Source: an uncultured Veillonella sp. (GTDB lineage Bacteria > Bacillota > Negativicutes > Veillonellales > Veillonellaceae). From it: DNA of 22,982 nt. Both the position numbers and the translations under genes were made by a program. The notes under the pieces were generated by a model that saw only the letters and a list, made by a program, of their open reading frames with translations, had not been told where the DNA came from and searched no databases. This document shows positions 7,371 through 14,747 of this stretch, one piece after another (the first letter of the stretch is position 1; every line of letters starts with the position of its first letter). The stretch spans positions 1 through 22,982 of the forward strand of contig CAKPXR010000023.1 in NCBI GenBank assembly GCA_934202215.1. The letters are read 5' to 3'.

Positions 7371-8228
7371 TTATACGTGGTCAATGATATGTAATGTTGT
7401 ATCGATATCGTTTAAAGGCATAATATGTACGCCTGCAGCGATTTTTTTGATTTCTTCCAATGTTTCGATAGCGATTTCTGTACCCGCTTCTTTACCGCCC
7501 TTTTCTACGCGATCTAGGATTTCTTGTGTAAGGTTGATCCCAGGCACTTTTTCGTGTAGATATGTGGCCATTTTGAAGCTTTTAAGTGGAATTAAACCGA
7601 GCATAATAGGTACATCAAACTCAGACATTGCGTCGATGTAGCGTTTTGCTTGTTCTAAATCGTAAATTGGTTGTGTTTGTACGAAATGTGCACCATTTTT
7701 AATTTTAGCAGCCAATTTTTGACGTTCAATTTCTAAATCTGGAGCACCAGGGTTGCCAGTAGCACCGATGTAGAAGTTTGTTGGCTCGTCTAAGTCATTA
7801 CCTGCCAAGTCTTTGCCAGCATTCAAAGTTTTAGCGATGTTTAGTAAGCCCATGCAGTCTACTTCGAATACGGATTGTGCAAATGGATGGTCCCCATTGT
7901 CTGGTTTGTCACCAGTAAGGGTTAAGATATTATTTACACCAAGTGCTGCGGCACCAAGCAATTCGGATTGCAAGCCGATAATGTTACGGTCGCGGCATGT
8001 AAGGTGGAAAATAGTTTCGATCTCTTTGTTGTGTTGCAACAAATAAGAAAGAGAAATTGGGCTCATACGCATTTTGGACATAGGGCTGTCAGCGATGTTA
8101 ATAGCATCTACCTTACCTTTTAAACGCGCTGCTTGGTCAAATACTTTTTGAGCAGAACTACTCTTTGGTGGGTCTAATTCAACAGTAATGGTGAACTTCC
8201 CTTGTTGATGTTTCTCTCTTAATGTCAT
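7371..8228 (-). CDS. metF: Methylenetetrahydrofolate reductase
   Basis: 285 residues from the second of two adjacent ATGs; the first (8231) is only 3 bases from GAGG, the second 6, so I prefer 8228. MetF reduces 5,10-methylene-THF to 5-methyl-THF with FAD, giving the methyl donor for MetH. Family motifs: ITVELDPPKS near the N-terminus (catalytic Glu), AINIADSP, HLTCRDRN (about 76-83), ILTLTGDKP (about 102-110), GATGNPGAPDLE, and GAHFVQTQPIYD (barrel C-terminal half). It is a single-domain bacterial MetF without the eukaryotic regulatory domain. It is the last gene of the met operon, 125 bases after metH with no terminator between them. No zinc-binding MetV partner gene is adjacent. Confidence 0.93.
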   Translation of the reverse strand: MTLREKHQQGKFTITVELDPPKSSSAQKVFDQAARLKGKVDAINIADSPMSKMRMSPISLSYLLQHNKEIETIFHLTCRDRNIIGLQSELLGAAALGVNNILTLTGDKPDNGDHPFAQSVFEVDCMGLLNIAKTLNAGKDLAGNDLDEPTNFYIGATGNPGAPDLEIERQKLAAKIKNGAHFVQTQPIYDLEQAKRYIDAMSEFDVPIMLGLIPLKSFKMATYLHEKVPGINLTQEILDRVEKGGKEAGTEIAIETLEEIKKIAAGVHIMPLNDIDTTLHIIDHV

Positions 8229-8251
8229 CATGTACCTCTTGATCTATACAT

Positions 8252-8297
8252 ATGGTGAATGCTAATCTTGTTTAATCTTTTAGGTGGTTTTCACCAT
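8252..8297. repeat. Inverted repeat in the metH-metF gap
   Basis: ATGGTGAA (8252-8259) and TTCACCAT (8290-8297) are exact complements. Between and around them are GCTAATCTT and TTTAATCTT, resembling the arms of the jag-mnmE hairpin. It may belong to the same GTGAAAG family of intergenic repeats, or be a processing site in the met mRNA. Confidence 0.4.
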
Positions 8298-8353
8298 CAA
8301 AATAAGTTTTTAAGATGAGATTTCACCTTGTTTTGTGTCATGTAAATTAGAAA

Positions 8354-10789
8354 TTATTTTTCTAATGTTTCAAAGTAATCGTTTGCGTGGTTAACGGCAG
8401 CGATACCATCTTTAGCGTAGATGTCTGCGCCCGCTTGGTCTGCGTAGTCTTGAGATACTACGGCACCACCAACCATAACCTTAGTGCTAAGGCCTGCAGC
8501 GCGGATAGCAGCGATGGTATTGTCGATTTGAGGCATTGTTGTAGTCATCAAGGAACAAATACCAACGAGGGCTGCTTTGTTGTCCTTAATAGCTTGAACG
8601 ATAACTTCTGGATCAACGTCTTTACCAAGATCGACGATTTTGTAACCATTATTTTCGAGCAAGGCAGCTACGATATTTTTACCTAAGTCGTGGATATCGC
8701 CTTTAACGGTAGCGACAACGACTGTACCTTTATCTAAACTTTCACTAGCAGGAATGATTTCTTTAATGGTGTTGAAAGCAGCTTGCATTGTTTCAGCAGC
8801 GAGCATTACTTGTGGCAAGAATAATTTACCAGAACCGAATTTATCCCCTACTACGTTCATCGCTTCAGATAAGCCTTTTTTCGTAAGATCTAGAGGATCA
8901 ATACCATCTGCTAAGGCTTTTTTTACTAAATCGATAATAGCTTCTTTTTCGCCTTGTTCTACGCAAGCGCGGATATTAGCTAATGGATCATTGCTGTCAA
9001 AGGATTTCTTTTCAGGGCCTTTTGGAGCAGCGTTACCAGGAACACTTGTTTCGTCTTCGTAGCCATATTCTTTGATGAATTCCGCAGAACCTGGGTCCCA
9101 GCCTAATAATGTTGTACTAGATACGAACGCTTTTTTAGCTGGATAGTTTAATGGGTTCATAATTGGTGTTGTTAAGCCACAAGCAAGAGCCATTGTTAAG
9201 AATTGGCCGTTCAAGTAAGGACGTTGAGGCATACCGAAGGAGATATTGGACAAGCCCATTACTGTTGGAAAACCAAATTTCTCTTTGTATAACTGTAATG
9301 TACGCAATGTTTGGCGTGCACTATCTTCACCGCTGGCAAGTGTTAATACCAATGGGTCAAGTAATAAGTCATGTGGTTGAAGACCGTAACTATAAGCGCG
9401 ATTTACGATACTTTCAGCTAAAGCAACGCGGTCCTCTGCCTTTTCAGGTAAATCACCACTGCAGATTGGTAAGCAAAGTAATGCAGCACCATAGCGTTTT
9501 GCCAATGGCATAACGTGAGTAATGGACTCTTCTTCTCCGTTTACGGAGTTAATAAGAGCGCGACCTGGGTAGTTTTTAAGAGCTATTTCCATAGCTTTAG
9601 GATCCAATGTATCGATGGACAATGGAGTTTCAACGAGCATGGATAATTCAAAAATAGCTCGTTCCATCAATGGAGTTTGGTCCATACCAGCTACGCCCAT
9701 GTTTACGTCGAGGATGTCTGCACCTGCTTCTACTTGGTCCAATGCATCGCGTTTTACACGAATGAAAGAGCCGTCGCGTAATTCTTGTGCCAGAACTTTA
9801 CGGCCTGTTGGGTTAATACGTTCGCCGATGATAAGCGGTTTTGTGTGATGACCCAATTCTAATAATTTAGTACGGCTCGTAATGATTGTTTTAGGTTCTA
9901 CATGAGCACGTTCCTTAGGTGTATGTGCTTTTACAGCATCAGAGATGGATTGAATATGTGCTGGTGTTGTACCACAGCAACCTCCTACATAGCTGGCACC
10001 TGCATCTACGATTGGAATCATCAATGGACCCATTTCTTCTGCTGTTAGTGGGAATACAGTTTGTTTATTGATTAATTGTGGCATACCTGCATTTGGTTGG
10101 CAGATAATTGGCAAGTTTGTTACGCTTGCAATTTCCTCAATAAGAGGTGTGATTTGTTCAGGTCCAAGAGAACAGTTAATACCAATAATATCAGCACCCA
10201 TAGCCTCTACGATAGTAGTTGCAACTGCTGGTGGTGTACCTGTAATAGTACGACCGTCTTCACTGAAAGAAAATTGACAAATGATTTGTACATCTTCTTT
10301 TGTCTTCCCTGCTGCTTCACGAGCATCAAGAGATGCCAATAAAGCGGCACGCATTTCTTGTACGTCGATGATGGTTTCAATGATAATAAAATCTACGCCA
10401 CCTTCGATTAATGCTTCAGCTTGTTCGCGGTATGTATCATAAATAGAATCAAAGCTCATGTTTCCCAATGGTTGTAAGAAACGACCTGTAGGGCCCATGG
10501 AACCAGCTACACGAGCAGATGGTTTGAATTCTGCAATAGCTTCTTTAGCTACCTTTACAGCAGCAATATTAATCTCTCTAACTCGATCTTGTAAGTCATA
10601 ATCTTCTAATTTAAGACCACAAGCGCCAAATGTATTTGTTGTAATAACATCACTGCCGTGTTGTAAGTATTGAGCGTGAATGTCCTTTACTACTTCTGGT
10701 TTTTCTACGTTAAATAATTCTGGACAATAGCCCTCTTCTAAGCCTGCGGCTTGAAGCATTGTGCCCATAGCACCGTCAAATATATACAT
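8354..10789 (-). CDS. metH: Cobalamin-dependent methionine synthase, split form lacking the activation domain
   Basis: 811 residues from ATG 10789 (AAGGA 8 bases upstream); an in-frame ATG two codons earlier at 10795 touches the ribosome-binding site. It moves the methyl group from methyl-THF to homocysteine through cobalamin. Domains in order, numbered from 10795: homocysteine-binding zinc barrel (about 1-295; zinc ligands Cys208 in INCSLGP and Cys273-Cys274 in GGCCGTTP), pterin-binding barrel (about 315-570; IIGERINPTGRK), four-helix cap (about 605-690), B12-binding domain with the axial-ligand motif D700-x-H702-x-x-G705. The C-terminal AdoMet/flavodoxin activation domain of E. coli-type MetH (about 1,200 residues) is absent; the upstream gene supplies a separate activation-domain protein. 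Confidence 0.95.
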   Translation of the reverse strand: MYIFDGAMGTMLQAAGLEEGYCPELFNVEKPEVVKDIHAQYLQHGSDVITTNTFGACGLKLEDYDLQDRVREINIAAVKVAKEAIAEFKPSARVAGSMGPTGRFLQPLGNMSFDSIYDTYREQAEALIEGGVDFIIIETIIDVQEMRAALLASLDAREAAGKTKEDVQIICQFSFSEDGRTITGTPPAVATTIVEAMGADIIGINCSLGPEQITPLIEEIASVTNLPIICQPNAGMPQLINKQTVFPLTAEEMGPLMIPIVDAGASYVGGCCGTTPAHIQSISDAVKAHTPKERAHVEPKTIITSRTKLLELGHHTKPLIIGERINPTGRKVLAQELRDGSFIRVKRDALDQVEAGADILDVNMGVAGMDQTPLMERAIFELSMLVETPLSIDTLDPKAMEIALKNYPGRALINSVNGEEESITHVMPLAKRYGAALLCLPICSGDLPEKAEDRVALAESIVNRAYSYGLQPHDLLLDPLVLTLASGEDSARQTLRTLQLYKEKFGFPTVMGLSNISFGMPQRPYLNGQFLTMALACGLTTPIMNPLNYPAKKAFVSSTTLLGWDPGSAEFIKEYGYEDETSVPGNAAPKGPEKKSFDSNDPLANIRACVEQGEKEAIIDLVKKALADGIDPLDLTKKGLSEAMNVVGDKFGSGKLFLPQVMLAAETMQAAFNTIKEIIPASESLDKGTVVVATVKGDIHDLGKNIVAALLENNGYKIVDLGKDVDPEVIVQAIKDNKAALVGICSLMTTTMPQIDNTIAAIRAAGLSTKVMVGGAVVSQDYADQAGADIYAKDGIAAVNHANDYFETLEK

Positions 10790-10822
10790 AAACATCTTCC
10801 TTTATCATCCTAAATTTTAAAA

Positions 10823-10838
10823 TGTTTCATGTGAAACA
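10823..10838. promoter_or_regulatory. parS: parS-like site within the met operon
   Basis: TGTTTCATGTGAAACA differs from the perfect parS TGTTTCACGTGAAACA at one base. It lies in the gap between the activation-domain gene and metH and is flanked by AA/TT to make a near-palindrome over 10821-10840. It is the outlier of the parS cluster, about 1.1 kb left of the nearest perfect copy. Confidence 0.7.
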
Positions 10839-11606
10839 TTATTCTGTTGGTTGGCCTTTCATAGCAATACCAGAGGCTTCGGCTGTTGTTTTGTTACAGC
10901 CCTCTTCGCCTTCGTTATTAGACGTTACAGACGCCTTTTCTGGTAATTTACGAGATGCACAATCCTTTTGAGAACAAGATGTGCAACCACGCTTTGTATC
11001 AATATCTTGGTCAGCTGGCATCAAACCAATAATAGCTGTTACAGACTTACGTGGGAACAATAAATAATTCTCTGTTACTTGTAAGCCAATCATCTCTGTC
11101 TTAATAATTTTAGCTAGTTGTGGCTGAATTTCTAATGGCCAGTTACCATAGCCAGGACTAAAGCGCCATGTTGGCTTATAGCCTTGCTTTTTAGCGATGG
11201 TATTGATCACTTCGTTTACTTGATCAGCCACTTGCTCTACAGCTGTTGTAGCCGCCGCATCTAATAGCAAACCTACAGTATAGTTACCTTGTTTGAATAA
11301 CTGTTCACTGCGAACTTCTACATCTTCACCTACTGTTACGCCTAATACATACACTTTTGTAGACTTTTCAAGATGTTTTTCAATGATGGAACCTTCGATT
11401 TTAAGCGGTGGATTGCTCAAAATTACTTTGTTTTCTGCATCGTAATCATATTCTTGATATACACCTTTAGGTGTAGCTAATAACTGGATTTCTTTACATG
11501 CTTCGTCTACATAGTTTTGAGGAAAATCCTCTGCATGACGAAGTCCTGCGTATCGTTTTACTTCTGCTTTATCGATGGCAGGAAGCATTCCGTTATAAAT
11601 GGGCAT
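10839..11606 (-). CDS. MetH activation-domain (AdoMet-binding) protein, stand-alone
   Basis: 255 residues. It resembles the reactivation domain of MetH, which binds AdoMet and reductively remethylates cob(II)alamin. The AdoMet-binding signature RFSPGYGNWPLEIQPQL (148-164) and LLFPRKSVTAIIGLMP (182-197) are clear. After these comes a cluster C208-x2-C211-x4-C216 (GCTSCSQKDCASRK), seen in stand-alone homologues and possibly metal-binding. The last about 35 residues are Asn/Glu/Thr-rich and look unstructured. AAGGAGG 7 bases before the start fits ATG 11606. It is first in the met operon, before metH, which lacks this domain, so the two together should reconstitute a complete enzyme. Its leader contains an intrinsic terminator. 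Confidence 0.85.
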   Translation of the reverse strand: MPIYNGMLPAIDKAEVKRYAGLRHAEDFPQNYVDEACKEIQLLATPKGVYQEYDYDAENKVILSNPPLKIEGSIIEKHLEKSTKVYVLGVTVGEDVEVRSEQLFKQGNYTVGLLLDAAATTAVEQVADQVNEVINTIAKKQGYKPTWRFSPGYGNWPLEIQPQLAKIIKTEMIGLQVTENYLLFPRKSVTAIIGLMPADQDIDTKRGCTSCSQKDCASRKLPEKASVTSNNEGEEGCNKTTAEASGIAMKGQPTE

Positions 11607-11623
11607 GGAAACGCCTCCTTTTC

Positions 11624-11653
11624 AAAATAAAAAGCTCTGCGTATCCGTAGAGC
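11624..11653 (-). terminator. Terminator/attenuator in the met operon leader
   Basis: On the minus strand an 8-bp stem (11653-11646 with 11641-11634, one G-U pair, 4-base loop) is followed at once by TTTTTATTTT. It lies between the promoter at 11746-11774 and the first gene, only four bases before the Shine-Dalgarno. No minus-strand gene lies upstream to be terminated, so its natural reading is attenuation of the met operon. Confidence 0.7.
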
Positions 11654-11687
11654 GTGTACTTAATATTAGTATATTGTTTATAGAGTA

Positions 11688-11709
11688 GATTAATCTTAAG
11701 ATTTATCTC
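11688..11709. repeat. Dyad in the met operon leader
   Basis: AATCTTAAGATT (11692-11703) is a perfect palindrome, extended to arms of 11 bases with one mismatch. It lies about 30-50 bases after the predicted transcription start. It could be an operator or the 5' hairpin of the leader RNA. Confidence 0.4.
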
Positions 11710-11745
11710 TTTTACGCCTATAAATATAATTACTATCTATTTAAT

Positions 11746-11774
11746 AGTATATAGATATCACTAATGCCTGTCAA
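11746..11774 (-). promoter_or_regulatory. Sigma-70 promoter of the met operon
   Basis: On the minus strand TTGACA (11774-11769), 17 bases, TATACT (11751-11746). The -35 is consensus and the spacing ideal. The start would be near 11739, giving a leader of about 130 bases that contains the attenuator-like hairpin. Confidence 0.8.
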
Positions 11775-11810
11775 AGCATATAGGGCCTGTATTCTCATAT
11801 AATTTAGTAG

Positions 11811-11843
11811 TATATTGATATAACTTAAAGCTATATCAATATA
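11811..11843. repeat. Perfect 12-bp inverted repeat upstream of the met promoter
   Basis: TATATTGATATA (11811-11822) and its exact complement (11832-11843) flank a 9-base loop. It lies 37-69 bases upstream of the met -35. The 1,032-base gap 11607-12638 also holds parS sites and the two divergent promoters; I see no RNA gene or reading frame with protein-like content in it. Confidence 0.45.
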
Positions 11844-11912
11844 TATTTTAATCCTAAAAGTTATTGAGGTTATTGTTTTAGATATTTTATCTATTATATT
11901 TACTGGATTTTT

Positions 11913-11946
11913 TACTCTAATTGTTTCACGTGAAACAATTAGAGTA
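11913..11946. promoter_or_regulatory. parS: parS site (perfect core in a 34-bp palindrome)
   Basis: The core TGTTTCACGTGAAACA (11922-11937) is the exact bacterial parS consensus bound by ParB/Spo0J. Perfect symmetry extends beyond it to 34 bp, from 11913 to 11946. Confidence 0.95.
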
Positions 11947-12343
11947 TATTAGCTATTACAATTTTAATCAAATTATTTTTTTCTAATGACACTTGAGTAT
12001 TAATTATAAATTTTTTTTATAGTCTATAATAAATAATGTTTCTTAGTTAATTTATTTCTGTTGGTAAAATTGTTTTTTGGCTCTATTGCTTTTATTAGTG
12101 TAACTATTTCAATTAGCTGAATTAAATTTTTAGATTAGTTATATATTTTAGTTACTTGAGTTATGCCTTTTAGCTTAGTTATTTCGAAACAAAATCACAT
12201 AAAATTTATATGTGTAAATTTTATAAGTTGGCATACATTTATATACTAATTCTAATTTTTTTACTATAAAATTTTTGTGTTAAAAATCTATATGTTAATC
12301 AACTAAAAGATTATGTATTACTTAGTAGTATTTTTTGATTATT

Positions 12344-12371
12344 TATAAATGTTTCACGTGAAACATTTATA
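12344..12371. promoter_or_regulatory. parS: parS site (perfect core in a 28-bp palindrome)
   Basis: The core TGTTTCACGTGAAACA is at 12350-12365; symmetry extends over 12344-12371 with ATAAA/TTTAT flanks that differ from those of the other sites. Confidence 0.95.
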
Positions 12372-12414
12372 TGTGAATTTTAACTCAAAAATATTTTGAA
12401 AAACTAAATTAAAT

Positions 12415-12430
12415 TATTTCACGTGAAACA
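12415..12430. promoter_or_regulatory. parS: parS site with one mismatch
   Basis: TATTTCACGTGAAACA differs from consensus only at position 2. It lies 65 bases from the preceding perfect site (start to start). Confidence 0.8.
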
Positions 12431-12563
12431 ATCAAAGACTCTTGTTTTAGATTTTAATGAAAAAAGTATATTAAATCTATGTATTTGCTGATGTTAAACT
12501 ATATTTTTTTAAATAATATGCTTGATAGATGAAATTATAGATATTTTCCTGGAATTTGATTTG

Positions 12564-12578
12564 TAATTACCGTAATTA
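12564..12578. promoter_or_regulatory. Dyad at the -35 position of the parA promoter
   Basis: TAATTACCGTAATTA is a perfect 7-1-7 dyad. It covers the place where a -35 would stand for the -10 at 12593-12598, so a regulator bound here would block or help the polymerase. It is unrelated to parS. Confidence 0.45.
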
Positions 12579-12589
12579 TCGTTGTTTTA

Positions 12590-12598
12590 TGTTATAAT
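12590..12598 (+). promoter_or_regulatory. Extended -10 promoter of parA
   Basis: TGTTATAAT is a full extended -10 (TGnTATAAT), 40 bases before the GTG start of parA. No good -35 exists 17 bases upstream; the dyad occupies that place. Confidence 0.65.
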
Positions 12599-12638
12599 TA
12601 AAAAGAAATATTTTAAACTAACATGTGAGGTGAATTAA

Positions 12639-13409
12639 GTGGGCAAAGTTATAGCTATTACTAATCAAAAAGGCGGTGTTGGTAAGACCACAACATCCGT
12701 GAATTTGAGTGCATGTTTGGCTGATGCGGGTAAGAAAGTATTGCTTGTTGATTTAGATCCACAAGGTAATGCTAGCTCTGGCTTAGGCATTGAAAAAGAT
12801 GATTTAGAACTCTGTGTACATGATGTTCTAATCGATGGTGAACCTATTGCTGATATCGTTCAGCCTACAATGCTTAAAAAGCTATTTGTAGCGCCTGCAA
12901 CGATTCAATTAGCTGGTGCAGAGGTGGAACTCGTTTCTGTTGTTTCACGTGAAACAATGTTGAAAAAAGCACTAGCATCGGTACGTGATGAGTACGACTT
13001 TATCATTATTGATTGTCCGCCATCCCTTGGTTTACTAACATTAAATGCTTTCACAGCAGCAGACAGCGTATTAATTCCAATTCAAAGTGAATTCTATGCA
13101 TTAGAAGGGGTTAGTCAGCTTGTAAAAACCATAACAATTGTACAACAAACATCCAATAAAGATCTTGAAATTGAAGGTGTTTTATTGACTATGTTTGATG
13201 GTCGTACAAATTTATCTATTCAAGTTGCTGATGAAGTGAAAAAATTCTTTGGTAATAAAGTATATAAGACTATTATTCCTCGTAATGTACGTCTTAGTGA
13301 AGCTCCAAGCTATGGTGAACCGATTATTGTATATGATCCAAAATCTAAGGGCGCTGATGTATATACTAGATTAGCTAAAGAAGTAATCAAAGCTTCAAAA
13401 ACTAAATAA
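12639..13409 (+). CDS. parA: Chromosome-partitioning ATPase ParA (Soj)
   Basis: 256 residues. It is a Walker-type ATPase that dimerises on DNA with ATP and moves or regulates the origin region with ParB; in Bacillus Soj also acts on DnaA. The deviant Walker A motif is KGGVGKTTT (11-19), followed by [16 protein letters not shown] (35-50), then [18 protein letters not shown] and the C-terminal [18 protein letters not shown]. It lacks the N-terminal DNA-binding domain of plasmid P1-type ParA, as expected for a chromosomal Soj. Start is GTG 12639 with GAGGTG at 12627-12632. A perfect parS lies inside the gene and encodes Val-Val-Ser-Arg-Glu-Thr-Met. parB follows after 146 bases. Confidence 0.96.
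   Translation: MGKVIAITNQKGGVGKTTTSVNLSACLADAGKKVLLVDLDPQGNASSGLGIEKDDLELCVHDVLIDGEPIADIVQPTMLKKLFVAPATIQLAGAEVELVSVVSRETMLKKALASVRDEYDFIIIDCPPSLGLLTLNAFTAADSVLIPIQSEFYALEGVSQLVKTITIVQQTSNKDLEIEGVLLTMFDGRTNLSIQVADEVKKFFGNKVYKTIIPRNVRLSEAPSYGEPIIVYDPKSKGADVYTRLAKEVIKASKTK
12941..12956. promoter_or_regulatory. parS: parS site inside parA
   Basis: A perfect TGTTTCACGTGAAACA lies within the parA coding sequence. A coding parS near or in spo0J/parB-type genes is known from Bacillus; here it falls in parA. Confidence 0.95.
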
Positions 13410-13488
13410 GTAGTTTAATAAATACTTGAAAGAGCTAAATGGCTAAGTGTTTAGTTAAACAAATGTCTGAGATTAGTAGAATTGATCA

Positions 13489-13517
13489 TTGGCTATTAAA
13501 TAATTGAGTGTTATAAA
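13489..13517 (+). promoter_or_regulatory. Candidate promoter for parB
   Basis: TTGGCT (13489-13494), 17 bases, TATAAA (13512-13517), 38 bases before parB, within the unusually long 146-base parA-parB gap. Confidence 0.4.
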
Positions 13518-13555
13518 TTGATATAGTCACATATGTAAGGTGAGAGAGGTTAGTT

Positions 13556-14485
13556 ATGCCTAGAGAAGTTAAAAGTAAGAAAAGTAAATCATCTGGCTTG
13601 GGGAAGGGTCTTGGAAACTTAATGAAGGTGGATACTGTAGAGTCTGTATTACCTGAAAAGGAGATTCACGAACTACCAATTTCTGAATTAGTTCCAAATG
13701 CAGATCAACCTCGTAAAAGCTTTGATGAGGATAGTTTAGCTACATTAGCTGAATCTATTAAAAATCTTGGTATTTTCCAACCAATAGTAGTACGTAAACA
13801 AAAGAATAAATACCAAATTGTGGCTGGTGAACGTCGTTATCGTGCTGCTATTATTGCCGGTTTAGAGACAGTACCAGTTATTGTAAAGAAATATAATACA
13901 GAAGAAATGACAGAGGTAGCTCTCGTTGAAAATTTACAACGTGAAGGGTTAGATCCAATTGAAGAAGCTTTGGCGTATCAAGGCTTAATGGATACTTATA
14001 AACAAACGCAAGAAATGATTTCTGCGCGTTTAGGTCGCAGTCGTTCTTATATTGCAAATATGGTTCGTTTGTTAAAATTATGTGATTCTGTACAAAAAGA
14101 TCTTATTGAAGGTGACTTAACAGTAGGTCAAGCGCGTCCATTGTTGGCATTGCGTAGTGCTGCGCAACAAATTGAAGCTGCTGAACGCATTAAAGAGGGC
14201 GAATTAAGTGCACGTCAAGCAGAGGCTCTTGTGAAGTCTATGCAAAATAAAACTCCTAAGGCTAAGGCTGCTAAGCCGCAAAGTACTGCAGAGGTACGTG
14301 CTCTTATGGATCGTTTAAAATTAAGCTTAGGATCTCCTGTAAATATTAAGTTCCGTGCTGGTAAAAAGGTTCAAGGTAAGATTGAAATTGCCTTTTCCTC
14401 TGAAACAGAATTAGAACGACTTATTGCTTATATGGATGGTCAAGATCATACTGATGATACTGAAACTGTAGAGTTTAGAGTATAA
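13556..14485 (+). CDS. parB: Chromosome-partitioning protein ParB (Spo0J), CTP-dependent clamp
   Basis: 309 residues. ParB binds parS, hydrolyses CTP and slides onto flanking DNA as a clamp, recruiting SMC and working with ParA. The Lys-rich N-terminus with GLGKGLGNLM (14-23) is the usual ParA-contacting region. The CTP-binding domain includes LVPNADQPRKSF (45-56), GERRYRAA (91-98, the arginine patch) and ENLQRE (125-130). The helix-turn-helix lies around 151-175 (SARLGRSRSYIANMVRLLKL), followed by GDLTVGQARPLLAL. An Ala/Lys-rich linker (about 234-245) leads to the C-terminal dimerisation domain. ATG 13556 is preceded by GAGAGG. A hexamer repeat array begins just after the stop. Confidence 0.96.
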   Translation: MPREVKSKKSKSSGLGKGLGNLMKVDTVESVLPEKEIHELPISELVPNADQPRKSFDEDSLATLAESIKNLGIFQPIVVRKQKNKYQIVAGERRYRAAIIAGLETVPVIVKKYNTEEMTEVALVENLQREGLDPIEEALAYQGLMDTYKQTQEMISARLGRSRSYIANMVRLLKLCDSVQKDLIEGDLTVGQARPLLALRSAAQQIEAAERIKEGELSARQAEALVKSMQNKTPKAKAAKPQSTAEVRALMDRLKLSLGSPVNIKFRAGKKVQGKIEIAFSSETELERLIAYMDGQDHTDDTETVEFRV

Positions 14486-14491
14486 TTACTT

Positions 14492-14521
14492 AGCAATAGC
14501 AATAGCAATAGCAATAGCAAT
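14492..14521. repeat. (AGCAAT)5 tandem repeat
   Basis: Five exact copies of the hexamer AGCAAT begin six bases past the parB stop. Such short arrays can change copy number by slippage. It is outside coding sequence; no consequence is evident. Confidence 0.9.
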
Positions 14522-14629
14522 ACATAATCTCTTACTCGTTATTACTATGTAATTACTATATATAGTGGATTTTTAATTAAATAACATAATTGGTATACTA
14601 AATTTTGAATAAATAATATAAATTTAGTA

Positions 14630-14658
14630 ATGACAAATTGGCAATAATTCTGTATAAT
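14630..14658 (+). promoter_or_regulatory. Sigma-70 promoter of hydF
   Basis: ATGACA (14630-14635), 17 bases, TATAAT (14653-14658); the -10 is consensus and the -35 differs at one base. The transcript would start near 14665, about 80 bases before hydF. Confidence 0.7.
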
Positions 14659-14684
14659 ATAAATACAATTTACAATCCACGGTG

Positions 14685-14710
14685 AAAGCGTAGTCTACGG
14701 GCTACGCTTT
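14685..14710 (+). terminator. Leader hairpin of hydF, weak terminator-like
   Basis: AAAGCGTAG (14685-14693) and CTACGCTTT (14702-14710) form a perfect 9-bp stem round an 8-base loop, ending in four T and then GC. The short tail makes it a weak terminator at best. It lies between the promoter and the gene, so it may modulate hydF rather than end an upstream transcript. Confidence 0.4.
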
Positions 14711-14747
14711 TGCTGTATTTAAGGGATTTTATATAAAAGGATAGACT

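Noticed and set aside
7327..7641. 104-codon plus-strand frame beginning in the 16-bp inverted repeat
   Set aside because: Most of it is antisense to the C-terminal end of metF; no ribosome-binding site.
9163..9513. 116-codon plus-strand frame inside metH
   Set aside because: It is antisense to the pterin-binding domain and has no protein-like motifs.
11607..11745. Known riboswitch (SAM-I, cobalamin) or T-box in the met leader
   Set aside because: The leader is too short for a T-box or cobalamin element, and I see none of the conserved core sequences.
11607..12638. Possible oriC in the AT-rich parS region
   Set aside because: No cluster of TTATCCACA-like boxes is present; the usual origin would be by dnaA, left of rnpA.
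14492..14521. CRISPR-like array
   Set aside because: The unit is only six bases with no spacers; it is a simple tandem repeat.
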